Source of the DNA: Pseudocercospora fijiensis CIRAD86
Lineage: Eukaryota; Ascomycota; Dothideomycetes; Mycosphaerellales; Mycosphaerellaceae
DNA length: 64,000 bases
Reading direction: 5' to 3'
Assembly: GCF_000340215.1 (NCBI RefSeq)
Contig: NW_006921533.1
Location: 6,882,500-6,946,499, forward strand
Within the stretch, counting starts at the first letter, position 1, and each line of letters opens with the position of its first letter. Position numbers and translations under genes: made by a program. A model generated the notes under the pieces. It was given only the letters and a program-made list of their open reading frames with translations, had not been told where the DNA came from and searched no databases. Below, piece after piece: positions 22,600-31,984 of this stretch.

Positions 22600-23490
22600 G
22601 AGCTCGCTCTGAGATAGGATACCGTGCCCTTTTGGGCTAGTGATGAAATGGAAGCGATGCCGAAGTGACCCTCTCCTTTTACACATTTTGGCCCTCTGTG
22701 GGCATTCAGCACGTTTTCGCTCTCTCTCTCTCTGAGTGATATAACTATGCCTTTCGCTTCCCTCTGCGGGCCTGTCGGACCCGGCTCGTTGTAGGAAGCA
22801 GCGTTGAAGTGATCCCCTCCCGCTACACACCTTGCTCTTCGGTGAGCAGTCGACGTGTCCTCGCTCTCTCTGAGTAACGCGACTATGCCTTCCGCCTCGC
22901 TCTGCAGGCCTATCGGACCCGGCGCGCTGCAGGAAGCAGCGTTGAAGTGATCCTCTCCTCATACACATTTTGGCTCTCTGTAAGCACTTGGCGTGTTCTC
23001 GCTTTCTCCGAGTGTTATAACTATGCCTTCTGCCTCCCTCTTCAGGCCTATAAAACCCGGCTCGTTGTAGGAAGCAGCAGTAAAGTGATCGTCTCTCGCA
23101 TCACAATCTTGTCCATTTAGTCAAAGAAAGTGGTCTGCCTCTATTTCAAGAGCGGTACTGTGCCTTCCATATCTCTTGGCAGGCGTTTTGGACTCGGCTC
23201 GTTATAGGAGGCAGCTTTGAAGTGATCGTTTGTCGCATCACAATCTCGTCCATTTAATTGAACAGATGTGGTCTGCCTCTATCTCAAGAATGGCACTGTG
23301 CCTTGCATCTCCCTTTGCAGGCCTTTTTGAGACGGCTCGTTCTCGGAAGCAGTAGTAAAGTAATTATCTGTACTCTCACAATCTTGTCTATTTGGTCGTA
23401 TAGCGTGATCTCCCTCTACTACAAGAGTAGCACTATGCTTTTAGTCTCCCTTTGCTAGGTTGTTGAGCACGTCTAATTATAGGAAGCATG
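22600..23490. repeat. Degenerate ~138-bp tandem repeat, about seven units
   Basis: The landmark gaagcag...(a/g)aagtga(t/c)c recurs at about 22651, 22795, 22933, 23071, 23208, 23346 and 23483, a period of 137-144 bp. A period of 138 equals 46 codons, and on the minus strand (22564-22968) one frame stays open through three units with a recurring RGSLQRCFLQRAGSDRPAE motif. The array shows no RIP signature. It may be a satellite or internal repeats of an LTR or leader. Confidence 0.85.
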
Positions 23491-24000
23491 TTAAGGAACA
23501 AGGAAGGAACAGCCAGGGGTGGCTGACTAATGGAGCGACGGGTCTACCTCTGTAATTAACCTTCCTCCTTTTACATACCTATCCACAATTACGACTTCAT
23601 AACAATTGGTGGCAACGGCAAAGGCCACTCAGCTGACGGACGATCTGGGCGCCGAATTCGAAGGCAGCTAAGCGGCCAAGCAACAGGTTGTGCTCTATCG
23701 CGATATAGGAGTGCAGACCGACTTGACCGATCCGGTCTTGGAGCAATATGCTAATCAACAGACGGTAGCCGAGAAGAACAGGCGACGAGCGGAGATCCAA
23801 GCCCAGTTGGATCGTGAAGAGGCAGCGATGGAAGCAGAGGCCAACAGGAAGCGAACGGAATTCGCGGACAGAAAGGCCAAGGCTATGGCATGTCTTTGAG
23901 AGAAGCAGATACTAGCCTGAGCAGTAGACGGCCCACCAGATGATTGGCATCCAGGCAAAATTGAGAAGCAGATACTAGCCTGAGCAGTGGACGGCTCTAC
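23491..24000 (+). mobile_element. Un-RIPed retroelement-like scrap: possible LTR end and gag fragment
   Basis: Directly after the tandem array, a stretch ends in tacgacttcataacaattggtggcaac, which looks like an LTR end plus primer-binding area. A short frame follows (23690-23899) with a helical, Glu/Arg/Lys-rich sequence (QTVAEKNRRRAEIQAQLDRE) typical of gag leaders. Then comes a near-perfect repeat of gaagcagatactagcctgag at about 23901 and 23965. No pol domain follows. Normal dinucleotide use contrasts with the RIP-degraded transposons elsewhere in the window. Assignment is tentative. Confidence 0.35.
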
Positions 24001-24596
24001 ATTTTCACCGCATGTGAGAGGTTGAAAGATCCCGCGGTGCAGGTGCACTCTAACTTTGCTGTAATGCCATGCATTCCAGGTCAATGCCGTGGTTGGACGG
24101 GCGATCGATGACCTGAGAGACATGTGTCGCTGGTGGACCGGTATGGGTTCACAGGGCGCTCGCTCGCTCCCTTGTCGTAGCAGAGCCAGGAGACTCAGGT
24201 AGCTTCTGTAACCATTCGAAGGAGTCGTGATTGCAGAGCTGTTACGCTTGGTCATCCGCGATGAGAGTTCTCGAACGTACAGGTGGTTCAACTTTGGAAG
24301 CAGGACTATGCCTCTCGATCAATTTCTGTAGCCTCCTATATCAGCCATGAGCCGAGAAGCGTGCGCAGTAAATGATTTTTCGTTGGATCACATGCGGGAT
24401 GTGCGCTCTGCTATATCATGCATGATTTTGGAGTAGCCTACTCGAGATCTCTAAGCAAGATAATATGTAGTGAATCCAGAACATGGCAGCTCACATGTTT
24501 CAATCTGGTTCAGCTCCATTTTGCGAGCGGTGCAGGCCAGGCTTTTGACACCGACCACGGTTGTCTATCTTCGGTCTCGTTTCTGTGAGTGCTCTT
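24001..24596. other. Intergenic region, nothing recognised
   Basis: Normal-composition DNA between the gag-like scrap and the 3' end of GPI2. It probably holds the GPI2 terminator; no gene or repeat is evident. Confidence 0.5.
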
Positions 24597-26048
24597 TCAT
24601 TGCCACTGCCTCCTAATGACGGGCCTGGCAGGATCCCAAGGTCCATGAATCTCATTCTTGTACCTCTGCAGGCCAATCAACCACCAGCTCGTCATGCCCA
24701 TACTCAAACAAGTCGCAATGCCGCCCAACACAACGCCCAGCACAGCATAGCCCCAGCCACCTCCACTAATGCACATGCTCAATCCACCACTTGCTACGAG
24801 TACGAGCAATATCGTCAAGTAAACGTGCCCGGTCCAGCTGTAATGTTTTAGATGTCTTCTGAAAACTGGAAAGAGACCGAATACTTCGATACTGAAGAGT
24901 GTCAAGCTGAAGACGTGCGTCGTGGATGGGAGTCGGGATGCAAGGACAGTACTGGCCATCAAGGCCGCATTCGTAGACAGAGAGGCTGGGAATTTAGCAG
25001 ATGGTCCCGCACCGTAATCGAATGTGAAAATGTTGAGGATCAGCAACCAAGAGGACAAAGCCCAGATTGAGTCCGAGGAAGTGGAGAGTGTCAAAGACTT
25101 GAGGATGGGAGACAGGCCGAGCAATGAGCAATAAATCAGGATTGCGGATTTGGCTGTAGTCAGACGTTCTTGCATTCGAGGCGAAAGGTATATCGACTTG
25201 GTCGAGGACGGATCGTATGGTGGCAAGTAGGAGGGCAAATTGGATGGAATGGTAGTTGGCGAGTCGTTTTGGGAAGAAGTCGTTGGTGAAGCTGCTGTAG
25301 ACGCTGTGGACGGCTCACGAGAATGAGCGCGACTTTGAGCAGTGGTCGGAGTGGGGGAAAGCGTAGTCACCGGCTCTTTGAACGGCATGCCAAAGTCTGC
25401 GCCCAGATCAGCTGTTGCGCTGCCTCCTGAAGATGTGTTGTCATCGGCTGCTGTATCGTGCATTGCTTGGCCTTCGATACTGCCATCCTCGTTTGGCGCG
25501 TGGCCATCATTGCCTTGACTCTGCCACCAATCTCTAAAGATCCATCCAGCGACCGTGCATCCGCTCGCCCAGCCAACAACACTCTCCGGCTTGATTCGAT
25601 CCTGGAAAATGCCAACGAAGCAAGCCACGAATATCACAACCGAGCATACATGCTGCACTATGATGGTGCTGTCCGCGACCAAAGGCCAAAACTCATAGGG
25701 CCTCAGTCTTGGATTCCTCTGCAGATGAGACAGGAAGGTCTCCTCGTCGGTATAGTTGTCAGGATATGGTGATTTGATCCATAGGAGTTTCTTCCACTGC
25801 CCATTCCCGTTCAGTCCTTTCGGCGTCTGCTGAGCTCGCCTACGAGAGCTACTCCTCCCTCTGCGCTTTTCACGGCTGCTTCTCGTCCTTGAAGTGGCAT
25901 TGCGAGCAGTCACAGTATCGCTGCGACCGATGGATCCTTGGCGCGGCGGGGAGTGATAGAATGCATCCTCGGGGCGGAGATGCTGCTCGCTGCCACGTCG
26001 CGTGGTCGACAGGATGCTGGAGGCGCGAGAGGATTGTATCGAGGCCAT
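24597..26048 (-). CDS. GPI2: GPI-GlcNAc transferase subunit Gpi2 (PIG-C)
   Basis: A single exon of 483 residues. After a basic Ser/Arg-rich N-terminus of about 85 residues, the family signature appears: WKKLLWIKSPYPDNYTDEETF, LRPYEFWPLVADSTIIVQHVC. A series of hydrophobic segments follows, ending WWLIGLQRYKNEIHGPWDPARPVI, which is the conserved Gpi2 tail. A Ser/Thr/Pro-rich loop (about residues 190-285) is inserted between membrane segments, making the protein longer than yeast Gpi2. Gpi2 belongs to the ER complex that transfers GlcNAc to phosphatidylinositol, the first step of GPI-anchor synthesis, so the gene is expected to be essential. Its promoter ends at the border of the RIP island beginning at about 26285. 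Confidence 0.9.
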   Translation of the reverse strand: MASIQSSRASSILSTTRRGSEQHLRPEDAFYHSPPRQGSIGRSDTVTARNATSRTRSSREKRRGRSSSRRRAQQTPKGLNGNGQWKKLLWIKSPYPDNYTDEETFLSHLQRNPRLRPYEFWPLVADSTIIVQHVCSVVIFVACFVGIFQDRIKPESVVGWASGCTVAGWIFRDWWQSQGNDGHAPNEDGSIEGQAMHDTAADDNTSSGGSATADLGADFGMPFKEPVTTLSPTPTTAQSRAHSREPSTASTAASPTTSSQNDSPTTIPSNLPSYLPPYDPSSTKSIYLSPRMQERLTTAKSAILIYCSLLGLSPILKSLTLSTSSDSIWALSSWLLILNIFTFDYGAGPSAKFPASLSTNAALMASTVLASRLPSTTHVFSLTLFSIEVFGLFPVFRRHLKHYSWTGHVYLTILLVLVASGGLSMCISGGGWGYAVLGVVLGGIATCLSMGMTSWWLIGLQRYKNEIHGPWDPARPVIRRQWQ

Positions 26049-26208
26049 CTATGGCGCGTGGAGGTCTCTTCAACGTATGTCCATAGCTGTGATTCGCACT
26101 GATTCGACAAGCCTCAGAGACGTTACTTCTATTGTGAAGCGGCACCTTCGAAGTGCAGTGGCTCGCGGTCTTTAACCGACCATTTGACCAAGCCTTAATC
26201 AAAACTTT

Positions 26209-26275
26209 ACTGCCCGTGCCACAAACCTTGGGAAATCGCGCAATCGCCGGCTTCCGAGGAGCCGCAGTCACGTGT
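26209..26275 (+). repeat. Left arm of imperfect inverted repeat flanking a RIP island
   Basis: ccgtgccacaaaccttggg (26214-26232) is found exactly, in reverse complement, at 29525-29543. Similarity continues on both sides with small gaps: tactg before it, aatcgc...gccgg and cttccg...gcag after it. It lies in the GPI2 promoter, just outside the RIP-degraded DNA. Confidence 0.8.
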
Positions 26276-26284
26276 AGAGGATTA

Positions 26285-27580
26285 GACCGCTCTTTTGCTA
26301 GTTAATCTACCTATTGCTCCTCCATTTGCTACGCCGTCGTCTCTATTAATAGTATAACCGCGGATTCGACGATTTAAGGTATTATTTTTATTACTATAGC
26401 AAGCGCTAAGCCTTCCGCTATAAAGCCTCGTCGTATAGACTAGTTTTTAGCGGATCGACTAATTGAATGCTTCGAGAACAATATGTCTATAAGCTATATT
26501 ATAGGCGAGACAAAGCTTAGTTAATCGGCGGTCTATCGAGCGAGAGCTAACTAGTAGGTATTTAGTACGGTATATATCGAGCACTACGCTAAGCAGGGCG
26601 CGCCTCGCATTCTTAATATAGACTAAGAGTTATAGTTACTATAGTATCTTTCTAAGCGTCCGGACGCTTATTTCGTAGAGATAATACTAGCAATATTTAA
26701 TAGGTTTAAGGTAGAGGTATCGCCTCGGACGTTAAGTCGTATATTAAAGAAGTATAGCTAGACAAGGAAGGCGGCTCGAAGGGTAGCGAAGGAGCGTAAT
26801 CTAGTGCTACGAGCACTCTAGCTCGCGAGGAGTTAGAAATAGCCTATCGATAGGTTAGTCTTTATCGATAAGACTACTTATAACTAGAAAACTAGCTAGC
26901 GGAAGTATAGCTAGAGCCCTCGAGGTATCGACTACTATAATATTGCCTTTGCAAAGCGTAAGACCCGCTAGTCGATTTTGCTAGCTTTTACTATTAACGG
27001 TTATCTACCCTATACGGCTGTTCGACAAGGCTTAATAACTAAGGAGATATTCTATCGCTAGTTAGCTAATAGTGTCCTTCCGCTGCTTAAAGGCGGTCTA
27101 TAGATAATCTTTGTTATAGATAACTGCTCGATCTACTATAAAGTAGAGATTATTAGGTTAATATTAGAAGCTAGTTACCGTATCGAATACTTGCCGCTGT
27201 ATTCGCTAGACCTTAATCCGATTAAACAAACCTTTAATCTCCTAAAGCACTTTATTAAGCGCTATATCGCTAAGGTAGATTTCTTCCCCGACTTCGAGCA
27301 ATATATTATCTAGTGCCTCTAGCAGTATACTAGCGATAAGGCGTATGCGTTATTTAAGCACTCCGGCTATAATATAGATACAATCGATCTAGGCTTCGGA
27401 GAAGACGAATGCCTCGAAACGGCGGATTCTAGCTAGAATTTCCTCGAATTCGATGCTATAGAGTAGCAGTAGATGCACTAGGCGGAAACTGAGCTAAATA
27501 AAGGCCTTAATAATAGCCTATAGATTTATAAAGACGAGAATAAAGGTATAAAGAGTAAAGACGAAGGATATTTAGAGGTT
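26285..27580 (+). mobile_element. RIP-degraded Tc1/mariner transposon
   Basis: On the plus strand, Tc1/mariner DDE landmarks appear with TAG/TAA interruptions. These are an HTH-like start near 26430-26640, VFIDKT at about 26870 (family VFIDET), FVIDNCSIYYKVEI near 27110, and EYLPLYSLDLNPIKQTFNLLK at about 27187-27245 (family ...DLNPIEQ). The acidic residues of blocks 1 and 3 now read Lys, each explained by TpG-to-TpA change, the RIP direction. The copy is dead. Terminal inverted repeats not located. Confidence 0.85.
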
Positions 27581-27739
27581 TGAAGTATAACCGGCTCTAT
27601 ATTGCCCCGCGCCTAGCGTAGTACTAGCGCGGAGAAGGAAGTGAATCTTTAGAATTATTACTATCTTACTGCCCTTCTAGTTTGATAATTAACGCATATA
27701 ATAAGTCTATCTTAATAAAAGAGATTAAGCTCGCCGCCG

Positions 27740-29320
27740 CCTATTTGCGCGTCTAAAAAGTATTACAATCGACGTAGTAGAAGTGTTACAATGCTACGCT
27801 AAAGCAAGCCGCCTGTTCTATTATATCCTCTCGTCCTTAGCAAGGTCGGCAAGAGCCGCGCCGACGTTACTAACTATACGACCCCTCGCCTATTGCCTTA
27901 CCGCTTTTACTAATCTCTTCCTTATTCCTTCCGGTAGACCTATACTCTTCTATTCTATCGTAACGGCGGTAGTAAGGCTATTAATATCGTATCCCTCTAC
28001 AATTAGCACCTCTAGTATATAAGAAACTACCGAAGAATCGCTTAGATCGGCAAACTATAGCGTCGATAATGCCTATTTAAAGAACTAGGTTAAAATCGCT
28101 CGAGGACTCGTATTAGCTATAGGTCTAATATCGACCTATTCTTCCTCTATACTATAATAGCGGATAGGCGTGCTAGCGATACGACCTAAGAAGTGTCTAG
28201 TATTAAAGGCTCTTGCTATTTCCTCGCCGAAGAAGATATTAGTTAGATTAGTAGATATAGGGCGCCTTAGAGTCTCGTATTCCTTGCCTTTAACGCTAGG
28301 CTTAGCAAACGACGAAGAGGCGGACGAGGGCTAAGCCTTCCTATTCTTCTCTTTCCGATAGATATATACAATAATCTCCGAGTCTAGCTTCTTTAGGTTA
28401 TCGAGAGATAGGTTACACTTCGGATCTAATAGCTTGCGGTATATTATAGCCTTAGCTTACTAGTCGATAAGAATATAGTTGTCTAGTACGTTAGGACCGT
28501 TAATATAGCAATAACCGCCTAGCTATTACGAAGTTAGACACTTATAGTTAGTATAACCTAACCTAAGGTTAATCTATAGCAACTAGTTGCTATCCTTTGC
28601 TATCTCTGCAATAAGAGGTCCGGCAACCTCTAACTGCTTCTTAGTCGCTAACTTTGCGCCTATCTTACTAGCTACTACTAGTTTAATAGCAGGCATAATA
28701 GCCGCGTGCAGTTTAACGTCTATTCGGACGTTATTCTTAGTCTCTCGTAACTAGATCATCTTCGCCTTAGCCTAGTTATAAGCGCTCTCTTTAGTAAGAA
28801 GGACGTTACCCTTCTTATCGAATATCTTCTTTTAATTAACCTTTAATAAGTCCGTCTTCTTATAGCTATTATAGCCGACAACAAGTACTGTTCTATATAG
28901 CTCTTTAAGCTTAGGGTCGCACTTAGATACAGCATTCTTAGCCTACCGGAAAGCGTACTAAATCTGCTATAGATTAAAGTATGTCTACGTAATAATAGCA
29001 GTCTTTACCTCCTTCGAGCTACTTTATAATAGTATCTACTTAGACTCGAAGCTGTCTCTTAGAGGGTCGTCTTCGTCGCTACATACTTTAAGGAGCTCGT
29101 CGTTGGCTTTACCGGCGGAGTCGATATTAGCGGGTACTAGATAGACGGTTTCGGTGCCCTCTACCGTACCGAGGGCTCGTAACGTAGCGGTAGCCTTACT
29201 AGAGGCTTTAGTACCGCTATTGCTACTAGTTTTTCTAGTAACAGGCGGTAGGGATATCTCCTTTGCTAGTGCCTTCCTTGTACCCTTATTCGTATAGTCT
29301 AAGGTACGCGGAACCGGCAA
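27740..29320 (-). pseudogene. Long RIP-degraded ORF of unknown family
   Basis: The frame opens at 29320 (MPVPRTLDYTNKG) and stays free of stops for 94 codons. It then runs on to about 27740 in the same frame with only TAG/TAA interruptions where Gln is expected. Readable stretches include KCDPKLKELYRTVLVVGYN, KIFDKKGNVLLTKESAYN, VRIDVKLHAAIMPAIKLV, NVLDNYILID, LLDPKCNLSLDNLKKLDSE and RPISTNLTNIFFGEEIARAF. About 500 codons in all. I recognise no transposase, polymerase or host family. It shares the island with the Tc1/mariner relic, in the opposite direction, so it may be cargo or a second ORF of an unfamiliar element. Confidence 0.6.
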
Positions 29321-29489
29321 ATTACCTAACTTTAGTATTATTTCTTTACTAACTATCGATTAATAGACGGAAAACCGATTTGCTGCTATTCTCGATAATT
29401 CAACGCTATTCTATGCACCTCTACGAATCTATAAGAGCACTAAGGGCGCAAAATACTATAGTATAGGAGGCAATCCGTACTTTCGAAGG

Positions 29490-29548
29490 TTTCTGGCGCT
29501 GCGGAAGAGGATCCGGCGGCGATTCCCAAGGTTTGTGGCACGGACAGT
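29490..29548 (-). repeat. Right arm of imperfect inverted repeat flanking the RIP island
   Basis: cccaaggtttgtggcacgg (29525-29543) is the exact reverse complement of 26214-26232. The adjoining gctgcggaagagg...ccggcggcgatt and agtac also pair with the left arm. It marks the return to normal base composition. Confidence 0.8.
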
Positions 29549-29762
29549 ACTTTGTTCATTTTGACCCGATTTTGACCTGTTTGCCCGTATCTTCACATTC
29601 GTCTTCCAAACATCCATCGATCGAACGGCCTGCAAGCCTTCATAATGCTGTTCACAACTAGCATGTCCACGGGAAATGCATCGTCAACTTCAGTTGCTAC
29701 TTCCGGCGCGAGCGAAAGTCAAGAATGCCCACCAAGAGGACAATCATCATGAACTCGCTACG

Positions 29763-30233
29763 ATGTCGAAAGACGCGTCTCTGCAGCCAAAGGGCTCACC
29801 GCACGAATCGCGAGAAACGACAGGCCATGTCAGCTTCATAGGGCGATGGTGGGGTCTTCACATCGCTCCAGATGTCCCCGAAGCGCAGTGTCGAGAGCAT
29901 TTCGCCCTAGAAAGGACACTCCTGGCCTACGTTCGCACAGCGAGTGCTTTCGCGCAAATTGGAGTCACGATCGCTCAGCTGTTCAAGCTGCCGAGAGAGT
30001 CCCTACACCTTTCGCCTGCTGTACAGAGGCTAGGCCATGCTCTCGGGCCCACAGCTCAATGCTTTGCCATCGTCACAATGCTAGTTGGAGCTTTCAGGTG
30101 CGCGCGCCAGCAAGGCAGGATCGCTCATCATGGAAGGTCGAAGCCTCCCGGGAACATGGCGTGGTTATTGACCGGCCTGCTGCTTGTAGTAAGACCATTC
30201 ACTGAACCTGCAAACGTGCTTTTGGCTTGCTGA
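29763..30233 (+). CDS. DUF202-domain membrane protein
   Basis: 156 residues from MSKDASLQPKGSP; an in-frame ATG at 29676 would add 29 residues of low-quality sequence, so the inner start is preferred. The signature FALERTLLAYVRTASAFAQIGVTIAQLF is the DUF202 core, found in small three-helix membrane proteins (YidH family) and at the C-terminus of vacuolar transporter chaperones. Two more hydrophobic segments follow (AQCFAIVTMLVGAF and MAWLLTGLLLVV). Function unknown; likely in an internal or plasma membrane. The FNT gene follows about 300 bp downstream on the same strand. Confidence 0.75.
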   Translation: MSKDASLQPKGSPHESRETTGHVSFIGRWWGLHIAPDVPEAQCREHFALERTLLAYVRTASAFAQIGVTIAQLFKLPRESLHLSPAVQRLGHALGPTAQCFAIVTMLVGAFRCARQQGRIAHHGRSKPPGNMAWLLTGLLLVVRPFTEPANVLLAC

Positions 30234-30529
30234 TGGAATTGCAGTTCGTGGTCTTGAGTCTGGTTGCAGTCCGTAGTCATTAGCAGTCATTGCTTCAATG
30301 TCAGGCTGAGCAGCATTTGAAAGCGCCCAATTCACCAGCTCAAGAAGACTGCCCGGGCGTTCTGCGACTGTTGGAGCTACGAAGTCCCGCGTACCTGGAA
30401 TTGGCTGTATCACGACGTCATATCGACCGCATCACGACATCTCCAAGAAGTGGCGGCATTGGCTTTCAGTGCAGAGACTTCATCCTCTTGTCAGTATCAT
30501 CCAGCGACGATCAGACAAGGTCAGTGAGC

Positions 30530-31390
30530 ATGCCTTCCTCCTCTGGTGCATTGCCGCCACATGAGGCATCCGAAGCAGTCCTCCAGACCGGTCTACACCA
30601 CCTCAGAGAACCTATCGTCGTAACCTTCATCCAAAACATATATGGCGCCCTTCTTGTCTCTTCCGGGAGTCTCTTCTCGATCGTGCTCGGTTCTGGATTT
30701 GCTGGGATCCAGGGCGACAACAATCCAGGCATTCAGCGACTCATGCAAGGAATGGCATTTCCATGGGGCCTTGTGATGGTCTACTTCGTTGGCGCAGAAC
30801 TCTTTACCGGCTACCCAATGTGGTACGCCATGGCAATGCTCGAGCGAAAAGGTAGACCTATGCAATATGTCCGTGGTGCGCTGGCCTCTTGGATCGGCAA
30901 TCTTCTCGGTGCACTGCTGTTCAGTACTCTATTCACCAAAGCCACGGACGTTCTTGAGAACAATCCTTGGCACTCCGCCATCGTGCGGCAGGTGACCGAT
31001 GACATTGTCGACATTTCCTGGCACACCGTCTTTGTGCGTTCGATCGGCTGTGGGTGGCTTGTCACTATTGCCATGTTCCTAGGAACACAGAACAAGGACG
31101 GAATTTCCAAGGCCCTATGCTTGCACTTTCCTTTCATGATCTCGGCGACAGCGAGATGGCCTCATACTGTAGAGTATATGTATCTTACCAGCGCAGGTAT
31201 GATACTTGGCGCTCCGCTGAGTATCGGCGGCTTTTTCTGGAAGTGCATGCTACCGGTCACACTTGGCAATATCGTCGGAGGTGGCTTTTTCACTGGCACA
31301 TATCTTTGGTGGGTGCACGTCGCACTGAATAGGAAGGGGGAGCTCGACGACGATGACGATGGCACGAACCTTCTCGACCAACACGAATAG
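30530..31390 (+). CDS. Formate/nitrite transporter (FNT) family protein
   Basis: 286 residues from MPSSSGALPPHEA; the open frame extends upstream, but that part looks non-coding. FNT features: VGAELFTGYPMWYAMAM (family signature G-A-E-L-F-T-G, here with Tyr where Asn is usual), GNLLGALLFSTLF, RSIGCGWLVTIAMFLG (usual CNWLV, here CGWLV) and ISATARWPHTVEYMYL, keeping the pore-region His. Six membrane helices are expected, forming a homopentameric channel-like transporter for small monovalent anions. Fungal members include the nitrite transporter NitA. The Asn changes at two signature sites may alter selectivity. The tail is acidic (DDDDD). Substrate not assignable from sequence. Confidence 0.85.
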   Translation: MPSSSGALPPHEASEAVLQTGLHHLREPIVVTFIQNIYGALLVSSGSLFSIVLGSGFAGIQGDNNPGIQRLMQGMAFPWGLVMVYFVGAELFTGYPMWYAMAMLERKGRPMQYVRGALASWIGNLLGALLFSTLFTKATDVLENNPWHSAIVRQVTDDIVDISWHTVFVRSIGCGWLVTIAMFLGTQNKDGISKALCLHFPFMISATARWPHTVEYMYLTSAGMILGAPLSIGGFFWKCMLPVTLGNIVGGGFFTGTYLWWVHVALNRKGELDDDDDGTNLLDQHE

Positions 31391-31984
31391 GCCCTAATAT
31401 TGAGAAAATCAGGACTCACTGATCCTTCCCTCATTTTGCCAATGGCAGGAGCAAATTCTTATTATGTCGCCGCTACATCAGCCCGCACAGCGCAACAGCT
31501 ACACCACTTCATGATATCGACATCGACAGCGCCTGCATATCAACAGTCAGGTATCGACACACATTCATCATGGCATCACAACATCTTCAATAAACCGGAG
31601 AGCCGACGTCTGCAAACATCAAAACCACCACTATGCATCTTCACGCAAAGGCCTCTTATTTCCCAGTGTCTCGTCGAAAAGACCAGAAATGAAGACGCTC
31701 CCAGAAAATTTCACAGAAAAATCGAGCCGAAGGATACCGGGTAACCTACTTCTACCATATCAGCTATCGACACGCGCAGGATCATTTCCCGCCGTTTGCG
31801 GTTCGAGATGCGCCGCTGTTCGACCGAAGAGACATTTTTGAAAATTTCTGTGCAGGGAAGACTTTCTCGACAGAGACTATATATTATGGCAGAATAACTT
31901 TTTACGACACCTCATGGCTCCCTCTCATCTCCACTCAAATTCAGATTTCATGCCCTCCGACGACGCAGACCGAGTGTGCTCTCT
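31391..31984. other. Convergent intergenic region
   Basis: Spacer between the FNT gene and a minus-strand hypothetical gene. Short plus-strand frames occur but show no domain. Confidence 0.5.
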
